DNA of 64,000 nucleotides from Dryomyza anilis (lineage: Eukaryota; Arthropoda; Insecta; Diptera; Dryomyzidae), in NCBI GenBank assembly GCA_951804985.1, contig OX638135.1:43166324-43230323 (forward strand). Direction: 5' to 3'. Below the pieces are notes generated by a model. That model ran no database searches, was not told the DNA's origin, and worked only from the letters and a program-made list of their open reading frames with translations. Shown piece by piece: positions 55,821 to 64,000 of the stretch (positions within the stretch are counted from its first letter, which is position 1; every line of letters begins with the position of its first letter). The position numbers and the translations under genes were made by a program.

Positions 55821-58800
55821 AACTTTTTGATCTTTTTGATCTTTTTGATCTTTTTGATCTTTTTGATCTTTTTGATCTTTTTGATCTTTTTGATCTTTTT
55901 GATTTTTTTGATCTTTTTGATCTTTTTGATCTTTTTGATCTTTTTGATCTTTTTGATCTTTTTGATCTTTTTGATCTTTTTGATCTTTTTGATCTTTTTG
56001 ATCTATTTGATCTTTTTGATCTTTTTGATCTTTTTGATCTTTTTGATCTTTTTGATTTTTTTGATCTTTTTGATCTTTTTGATCTTTTTGATCTTTTTGA
56101 TCTTTTTGATCTTTTTGATCTTTTTGATCTTTTGATCTTTTTGATCTTTTTTATTTTTTGAACTTTTTGATCTTGTTGATCTTTTTGATCTTGTTGATCT
56201 TGTTGATCTTGTTGATCTTGTTGATCTTGTTGATCTTGTTGATCTTGTTGATCTTGTTGATCATGTTGATCTTGTTGATCTTGTTGATCTTGCTGATCTT
56301 GTTGATCTTGTTGATCTTGTTGATCTTGTTAATCTTGTTGATCTTGTTGATCTTGTTGATCTTGTTGATCTTGTTGATCTTGTTGATCTTGTTGATCTTG
56401 TTGATCTTGTTGATCTTGTTGATCTTGTTGATCTTGTTGATCTTGTTGATCTTGTTGATCTTGTTGATCTTGTTGATCTTGTTGATCTTGTTGATCTCTT
56501 TGATCTTTTTGATCTTTTTGATCTTTTTGGTCTTTTTGGTATTTTTGATTTTTTTGATATTTTTGATATTTTTGATATTTTTGATATTTTTGATATTTTT
56601 GATATTTTTGATCTTTTTGATCTTTTTGATCTTGTTGATCTTGTTGATCTTGTTGATCTTGTTGATCTTGTTGATCTTGTTGATCTTGTTGATCTTGTAG
56701 ATCTTGTTGATCTTTTTGATCTTTTTGATCTTTTTGGTCTTTTTGGTATTTTTGATTTTTTTGATATTTTTGATATTTTTGATATTTTTGATATTTTTGA
56801 TCTTTTTGATATTTTTGATCTTTTTAATCTTTTTGATCTTTTTGATCTTTTAGATCTTGTTGATCTTTTTGATCTTTTTGATCTTTTTGATCTTTTTGAT
56901 CTTTTTGATCTTTTTGATCTTTTTGATTTTTTTGATCTTTTTGATCTTTTTGATCTTTTTGATCTTTTTGATCTTTTTGATCTTTTTGATCTTTTTGATC
57001 TTTTTGATCTTTTTGATCTTTTTGATCTTTTTGATCTTTTTGATCTTTTTGATCTTTTTGATCTTTTTGATCTTTTTGATCTTTTTGATCTTTTTGATCT
57101 TTTTGATCTTTTTGATCTTTTTGATCTTTTTGATCTTTTTGATCTTTTTGATCTTTTTGATCTTTTTGATCTATTTGATCTTTTTGATCTTTTTGATCTT
57201 TTTGATCTTTTTGATCTTTTTGATCTTTTTGATCTTTTTGATCTTTTTGATCTTTTTGATCTTTTTGATCTTTTTGATCTTTTTGATCTTTTTGATCTTT
57301 TTGATCTTTTTGATCTTTTTGATCTTTTTGATCTTTTTGATCTTTTTGATCTTTTTGATCTTTTTGATCTTGTTGATCTTTTTGATCTTTATGATCTTTA
57401 TGATCTTTTTGATCTTTTTGATTTTTTTGATCTTGTTGATCTTGTTGATCTTTTTGATCTTGTTGATCTTGTTGATCTTGTTGATCTTGTTGATCTTGTT
57501 GATCTTGTTGATCTTGTTGATCTTGTTGATCTTGTTGATCTTGTTGATCTTGTTGATCTTGTTGATCTTGTTGATCTTGTTGATCTTGTTGATCTTGTTG
57601 ATCTTTTTGATTTTTTTGATATTTTTGATTTTTTTGATCTTTTTGTTGATCTTGTTGATCTTTTTGATCTTTTTGATCTTTTTGATCTTTTTGATCTTTT
57701 TGATCTTTTTGATCTTTTTGATCTTTTTGATCTTTTTGATCTTTTTGATCTTTTTGATCTTTTTGATCTTTTTGATCTTTTTGATCTTTTTGATCTTTTT
57801 GATCTTTTTGATCTTTTTGATCTTTTTGATCTTTTTGATCTTTTTGATCTTTTTGATCTTTTTGATCTTTTTGATCTTTTTGATATTTTTGATATTTTTG
57901 ATATTTTTGATATTTTTGATATTTTTGATATTTTTGATCTTTTTGATATTTTTGGTATTTTTGATCTTTTTGATCTTTTTGATCTTTTTGATCTTTTTGA
58001 TATTTTTGATCTTTTTGATCTTTTTGATCTTTTTGATCTTTTTGATCTTTTTGATCTTTTTGATCTTTTTGATCTTTTTGATCTTTTTGATCTTTTTGAT
58101 CTTTTTGATCTTTTTGATCTTTTTGATCTTTTTGATCTTTTTGATCTTTTTGATCTTTTTGATCTTTTTGATCTTTTTGATCTTTTTGATCTTTTTGATC
58201 TTTTTGATCTTTTTGATCTTTTTGATCTTTTTGATCTTTTTGATCTTTTTGATCTTGTTGATCTTGTTGATCTTGTTGATCTTGTTGATCTTGTTGATCT
58301 TGTTGATCTTGTTGATCTTGTTGATCTTGTTGATCTTGTTGATCTTGTTGATCTTGTTGATCTTGTTGATCTTGTTGATCTTGTTGATCTTGTTGATCTT
58401 TTTGATCTTTTTGATCTTTTTGATCTTTTTGATCTTTTTGATCTTTTTGATCTTTTTGATCTTTTTGATCTTTTTGATCTTTTTGATCTTTTTGATCTTT
58501 TTGATCTTTTTGATCTTTTTGATCTTTTTGATCTTTTTGATCTTTTTGATCTTGTTGATCTTGTTGATCTTGTTGATCTTGTTGATCTTGTTGATCTTGT
58601 TGATCTTGTTGATCTTGTTGATCTTGTTGATCTTGTTGATCTTGTTGATCTTGTTGATCTTGTTGATCTTGTTGATCTTGTTGATCTTGTTGATCTTGTT
58701 GATCTTGTTGATCTTGTTGATCTTGTTGATCTTGTTGATCTTGTTGATCTTTTTGATCTTTTTGATCTTTTTGATCTTTTTGATCTTTTTGATCTTTTTG

Positions 58801-59425
58801 ATCTTTTTGATCTTTTTGATCTTTTTGATCTTTTTGATCTTTTTGATCTTTTTGTTCTTTTTGTTCTTTTTGATCTTTTTGATCTTTTTGATATTTTTGA
58901 TATTTTTGATCTTTTTGATCTTTTTGATCTTTTTGATCTTTTTGATCTTTTTGATCTTTTTGATCTTTTTGATCTTTTTGATCTTTTTGATCTTTTTGAT
59001 CTTTTTGATCTTTTTGATCTTTTTGATCTTTTTGATCTTTTTGATCTTTTTGATCTTTTTGATCTTTTTGATCTTTTTGATCTTTTTGATCTTTTTGATC
59101 TTTTTGATCTTTTTGATCTTTTTGATCTTTTTGATCTTTTTGATCTTTTTGATCTTTTTGATCTTTTTGATCTTTTTGATCTTTTTGATCTTTTTGATCT
59201 TTTTGATCTTTTTGATCTTTTTGATCTTTTTGATCTTTTTGATCTTTTTGATCTTTTTGATCTTTTTGATCTTTTTGATCTTTTTGATCTTTTTGATCTT
59301 TTTGATCTTTTTGATCTTTTTGATCTTTTTGATCTTTTTGATCTTTTTGATCTTTTTGATCTTTTTGATCTTTTTGATCTTTTTGATCTTTTTGATCTTT
59401 TTGATCTTTTTGATCTTTTTTATTT
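55821..59425 (+). repeat. Higher-order repeat E, copy 2
   Basis: Landmarks of copy 1 recur: GAAC step (56,160; offset 5,407), GATCATG irregularity (about 56,262), TTGCTGATC (56,290; offset 5,359), TTTTAGATC (56,851; offset 5,305), TTTTTGTTGATC (57,640), TTG tracts (about 58,253 and 58,550) and two TTTTTGTTC units (about 58,852). The shrinking offset shows loss of units inside the tracts. Confidence 0.85.
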
Positions 59426-62400
59426 TTTTGAACTTTTTGATCTTGTTGATCTTGTTGATCTTTCTGATCTTGTTGATCTTGTTGATCTTGTTGATCTTGT
59501 TGATCTTGTTGATCTTGTTGATCTTGTTGATCTTGTTGATCTTGTTGATCTTGTTGATCTTGTTGATCTTGTTGATCTTGTTGATCTTGTTGATCTTGTT
59601 GATCTTGTTGATCTTGTTGATCTTGTTGATCTTGTTGATCTTTTTGATCTTTTTGATCTATTTGATCTTTTTGATCTTTTTGATCTTTTTGATCTTTTTG
59701 ATCTTTTTGGTCTTTTTGGTCTTTTTGGTATTTTTGATTTTTTGATTTTTTTGATTTTTTTGATCTTTTTGATCTTTTTGATCTTTTTGATCTTTTTGAT
59801 CTTTTTGATCTTTTTGATCTTTTTGATCTTTTTGATCTTTTTGATCTTTTTGATCTTTTTGATCTTTTTGATCTTTTTGATCTTTTTGATCTTTTTGATC
59901 TTTTTGATCTATTTGATCTTTTTGATCTTTTTGATCTTTTTGATCTTTTTGATCTTTTTGATCTTTTTGATCTTTTTGATCTTTTTGATCTTTTTGATCT
60001 TTTTGATCTTTTTGATCTTGTTGATCTTTTTGATCTTTATGATCTTTTTGATCTTTTTGATCTTTTTGATTTTTTTGAACTTTTTGATCTTGTTGATCTT
60101 GTTGATCTTTTTGATCTTGTTGATCTTGTTGATCTTGTTGATCTTGTTGATCTTGTTGATCTTGTTGATCTTGTTGATCTTGTTGATTTTTTTGATTTTT
60201 TTGATCTTTTTGATCTTTTTGATCTTTTTGATCTTTTTGATCTTTTTGATCTTTTTGATCTTTTTGATCTTTTTGATCTTTTTGATCTTTTTGATCTTTT
60301 TGATCTTTTTGATCTTTTTGATCTTTTTGATCTTTTTGATCTTTTTGATCTTTTTGATCTTTTTGATCTTTTTGATCTTTTTGATCTTTTTGATCTTTTT
60401 GATCTTTTTGATCTTTTTGATCTTTTTGATCTTTTTGATCTTTTTGATCTTTTTGATCTTTTTGATCTTTTTGATCTTTTTGATCTTTTTGATCTTTTTG
60501 ATCTTTTTGATCTTTTTGATCTTTTTGATCTTTTCGATCTTTTTGATCTTTTTGATCTTTTTGATTTTTTTGAACTTTTTGATCTTGTTGATCTTGTTGA
60601 TCTTGTTGATCTTTTTGATCTTGTTGATCTTGTTGATCTTGTTGATCTTGTTGATCTTGTTGATCTTGTTGATCTTGTTGATCTTGTTGATCTTGTTGAT
60701 TTTTTTGATCTTTTTGATCTTTTTGATCTTTTTGATCTTTTTGATCTTTTTGATCTTTTCGATCTTTTTGATCTTTTTGATCTTTTTGATCTTTTTGATC
60801 TTTTTGATCTTTTTGATCTTTTTGATCTTTTTGATCTTTTTGATCTTTTTGATCTTTTTGATCTTTTTGATCTTTTTGATCTTTTTGATCTTTTTGATCT
60901 TTTTGATCTTTTTGATCTTTTTGATCTTTTTGATCTTTTTGATCTTTTTGATCTTTTTGATCTTTTTGATCTTTTTGATCTTTTTGATCTTTTTGATCTT
61001 TTTGATCTTTTTGATCTTTTTGATCTTTTTGATCTTTTTGATATTTTTGATATTTTTGATATTTTTGATCTTTTTGATCTTTTTGATCTTTTTGATCTTT
61101 TTGATCTTTTTGATCTTTTTGATATTTTTGGTATTTTTGATCTTTTTGATCTTTTTGATCTTTTTGATCTTTTTGATCTTTTTGATCTTTTTGATCTTTT
61201 TGATCTTTTTGATCTTTTTGATCTTTTTGATCTTTTTGATCTTTTTGATCTTTTTGATCTTTTTGATCTTTTTGATCTTTTTGATCTTTTTGATCTTTTT
61301 GATCTTTTTGATCTTTTTGATCTCTTTGATCTTTTTGATCTTTTTTATCATTTTGATCTTTTTGATCTTTTTGATCTTTTTGATCTTTTTGATCTTTTTG
61401 ATCTTTTTGATCTTTTTGATCTTTTTGATCTTTTTGATCTTTTTCAATCATTTTCAATCTTTTTGATCTTTTTGATCTTTTTGATCTTTTTGATCTTTTT
61501 GATCTTTTTGTTCTTTTTGTTCTTTTTGATCTTTTTGATCTTTTTGATCTTTTTGATCTTTTTGATCTTTTTGATCTTTTTGATCTTTTTGATCTTTTTG
61601 ATCTTTTTGATCTTTTTGATCTTTTTGATCTTTTTGATCTTTTTGATCTTTTTGATCTTTTTGATCTTTTTGATCTTTTTGATCTTTTTGATCTTTTTGA
61701 TCTTTTTGATCTTTTTGATCTTTTTGATCTTTTTGATCTTTTTGATCTTTTTGATCTTTTTGATCTTTTTGATCTTTTTGATCTTTTTGATCTTTTTGAT
61801 CTTTTTGATCTTTTTGATCTTTTTGATCTTTTTGATCTTTTTGATCTTTTTGATCTTTTTGATCTTTTTGATCTTTTTGATCTTTTTGATCTTTTTGATC
61901 TTTTTGATCTTTTTGATCTTTTTGATCTTTTTGATATTTTTGATCTTTTTGATCTTTTTGATCTTTTTGATCTTTTTGATCTTTTTGATCTTTTTGATCT
62001 TTTTGATCTTTTTGATCTTTTTGATCTTTTTGATCTTTTTGATCTTTTTGATCTTTTTGATCTTTTTGATCTTTTTGATCTTTTTGATCTTTTTGATCTT
62101 TTTGATCTTTTTGATCTTTTTGATCTTTTTGATCTTTTTGATCTTTTTGATCTTTTTGATCTTTTTGATCTTTTTGATCTTTTTGATCTTTTTGATCTTT
62201 TTGATCTTTTTGATCTTTTTGATCTTTTTGATCTTTTTGATCTTTTTGATCTTTTTGATCTTTTTGATCTTTTTGATCTTTTTGATCTTTTTGATCTTTT
62301 TGATCTTTTTGATCTTTTTGATCTATTTGATCTTTTTGATCTTTTTGATCTTTTTGATCTTTTTGATCTTTTTGATCTTTTTGATCTTTTTGATCTTTTT

Positions 62401-62580
62401 GATCTTTTTGATCTTTTTGATCTTTTTGATCTTTTTGATCTTTTTGATCTTTTTGATCTTTTTGATCTTTTTGATCTTTTTGATCTTTTTGATCTTTTTG
62501 ATCTTTTTGATCTTTTTGATCTTTTTGATCTTTTTGATCTTTTTGATCTTTTTGATCTTTTTGATCTTTTTGATCTTTTT
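59426..62580 (+). repeat. Repeat E continuation: TTG sub-modules and T5-GATC
   Basis: GAAC/TTTCTGATC sub-module (59,430), GGTC-GGTC-GGTA step (about 59,707), T5 units, two smaller GATTTTTTTGAAC-TTG sub-modules (about 60,070 and 60,563), TTTTTGATA triplet (about 61,040), two CAATC units (61,443 and 61,453), two TTTTTGTTC units (about 61,510), then over 1 kb of almost pure TTTTTGATC. Confidence 0.93.
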
Positions 62581-63790
62581 TATTTTTTTGAACTTTTTGA
62601 TCTTGTTGATCTTGTTGATCTTTCTGATCTTGTTGATCTTGTTGATCTTGTTGATCTTGTTGATCTTGTTGATCTTGTTAATCTTGTTAATCTTGTTAAT
62701 CTTGTTGATCTTGTTGATCTTGTTGATCTTGTTGATCTTGTTGATCTTGTTGATCTTTTTGATCTTGTTGATCTTGTTGATCTTGTTGATCTTGTTGATC
62801 TTGTTGATCTTTTTAATCTTTTTGATCTTTTTGATCTTTTTGATCTTTTTGATCTTTTTGATCTTTTTGATCTTTTTGATCTTTTTGGTCTTTTTGGTAT
62901 TTTTGGTATTTTTGGTTTTTTGATTTTTTTGATATTTTTGATCTTTTTGATCTTTTTGATCTTTTTGATCTTTTTGATCTTTTTGATCTTTTTGATCTTT
63001 TTGATCTTTTTGATCTTTTTGATCTTTTTGATCTTTTTGATCTTTTTGATCTTTTTGATCTTTTTGATCTTTTTGATCTTTTTGATATTTTTGATCTTTT
63101 TGATCTTTTTGATCTTTTTGATCTTTTTGATCTATTTGATCTTTTTGATCTTTTTGATCTTTTTGATCTTTTTGATCTTTTTGATCTTTTTGATCTTTTT
63201 GATCTTTTTGATCTTTTTGATCTTTTTGATCTTTTTGATCTTTTTGATCTTTTTGATCTTTTTGATCTTTTTGATCTTTTTGATCTTGTTGATCTTTTTG
63301 ATCTTTATGATCTTTTTGATCTTTTTGATCTTTTTGATTTTTTTGATCTTTTTGATTTTTTTGAACTTTTTGATCTTGTTGATCTTGTTGATCGTGTTGA
63401 TCTTGTTGATCTTGTTGATCTTGTTGATCTTGTTGATTTTTTTGATCTTTTTGATCTTTTTGATCTTTTTGATCTTTTTGATCTTTTTGATCTTTTTGAT
63501 CTTTTTGATCTTTTTGATCTTTTTGATCTTTTTGATCTTTTTGATCTTTTTGATCTTTTTGATCTTTTTGATCTTTTTGATCTTTTTGATCTTTTTGATC
63601 TTTTTGATCTTTTTGATCTTTTTGATCTTTTTGATCTTTTTGATCTTTTTGATCTTTTTGATCTTTTTGATCTTTTTGATCTTTTTGATCTTTTTGATCT
63701 TTTTGATCTTTTTGATCTTTTTGATCTTTTTGATCTTTTTGATCTTTTTGATCTTTTTGATCTTTTTGATCTTTTTGATCTTTTTGATCT
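62581..63790 (+). repeat. Third GAAC/TTTCTGATC sub-module and T5-GATC
   Basis: GAAC step (62,590), TTTCTGATC, TTG tract with three adjacent TTGTTAATC (about 62,680-62,700), GGTC then two GGTATT and a GGTTTTTTGATT step (about 62,885-62,925), T5 units, a smaller GAAC-TTG sub-module (about 63,363) with one TCGTGTTGATC, then pure T5 units. Confidence 0.9.
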
Positions 63791-64000
63791 TTTTGATCTT
63801 TTTGATCATTTTGATCTTGTTGATCTTGTTGATCTTGTTTCTTGTTGATCTTGTTGAACTTGTTGATCTTGTTGATCTTGTTGATCTTGTTGATCTTGTT
63901 TTTGATCTTTGTGATCTTTTTGATCATGTTTATCTTGTTTTTGATCATGTTTATCTTGTTTTTGATCTTTTTGATCTTTTTGATCTTTTTGATCTTTTTG
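63791..64000 (+). repeat. Irregular right edge of window
   Basis: TTG units with length errors (TTGTTTCTTG, GTTTTTGATC, TTTGTGATC) and two ATCATGTTTATC steps, then regular T5 units to the end. The irregular spacing is unlike most of the right half and resembles the TTTATC-bearing sequence of the left half. The array continues past the window. Confidence 0.9.

Noticed and set aside
1..64000. CRISPR array
   Set aside because: Units are 9-10 bp and contiguous, with no unique spacers, leader or cas genes.
1..64000. Telomeric repeat array
   Set aside because: The unit does not match known telomere repeats, lacks a G-run, and shows block variants and higher-order structure in a single orientation. 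A subtelomeric position is still possible.
1..64000. Whole window as a pure assembly artefact
   Set aside because: Rare variants occur in ordered, hierarchically repeated series with independent private changes, which is typical of real satellite evolution. Local errors at 19.3 and 45.69 kb remain possible.

Overview
The window is almost entirely one giant AT-rich satellite array. The basic unit is the 9-mer TTTTTGATC, read on the + strand. Both ends of the window lie inside the array, so it is longer than 64 kb. I see no bacterial operon, rRNA, tRNA, CRISPR array, transposase or recognisable protein-coding gene. The material looks like eukaryotic heterochromatin, subtelomeric or pericentromeric satellite DNA from an AT-rich genome. 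The organism cannot be named from the sequence.

Three unit families make up the array. (1) The 9-bp family is TTTTTGATC with variants TTGTTGATC, TATTTGATC, TTCTTGATC, TTTTTGGTC, TTTTTGATA and TTTTTGAAC. (2) A 10-bp family, TTTTTCGATC, occurs between about 4.4 and 23.8 kb. (3) A second 10-bp family, TTTTTCAATC, lacks GATC and forms pure blocks between 34.6 and 55.8 kb, the largest being 95 copies at 40,681-41,630. The 9-mer leaves five of six reading frames open (FLI, FDL, DQK, IKK, SKR). The 10-mers give open 10-residue cycles (FDLFRSFSIF, FNLFQSFSIF). The very long open frames, up to about 1,775 codons, are therefore a property of the unit and not evidence of genes.

Layout. 0-12 kb holds five homologous non-satellite islands: three short copies (904-1,173; 8,829-9,098; 11,565-11,829) and two longer ones (3,556-4,120; 5,530-6,094). 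The longer ones carry GC-richer sequence with an internal ~100-bp repeat and a doubtful 79-codon frame. 4-20 kb has seven copies of a ~85-bp transition motif beginning GAGAAATCG, each next to decayed 10-mers. 13.6-24.5 kb holds alternating TTG-type tracts, CGATC decamers and T5 tracts, plus one short inverted tract at 19.3 kb. 24.5-38.9 kb is mainly T5-GATC with recurrent marker modules and ~2.5-2.7 kb higher-order repeats. 38.9-64 kb is built from larger higher-order repeats (about 2.8 and 5.4 kb) mixing TTGTTGATC tracts, TTTTTGATA runs and CAATC decamer blocks.

Nothing suggests genes working together. What stands out is structural: hierarchical amplification (unit, block, multi-kb repeat), switching between 9-bp and 10-bp phasing of T5 tracts (only the latter near helical phase, so predicted to curve strongly), GATC-dense versus GATC-free blocks, and a gradient from island-bearing sequence on the left to homogenised satellite on the right.
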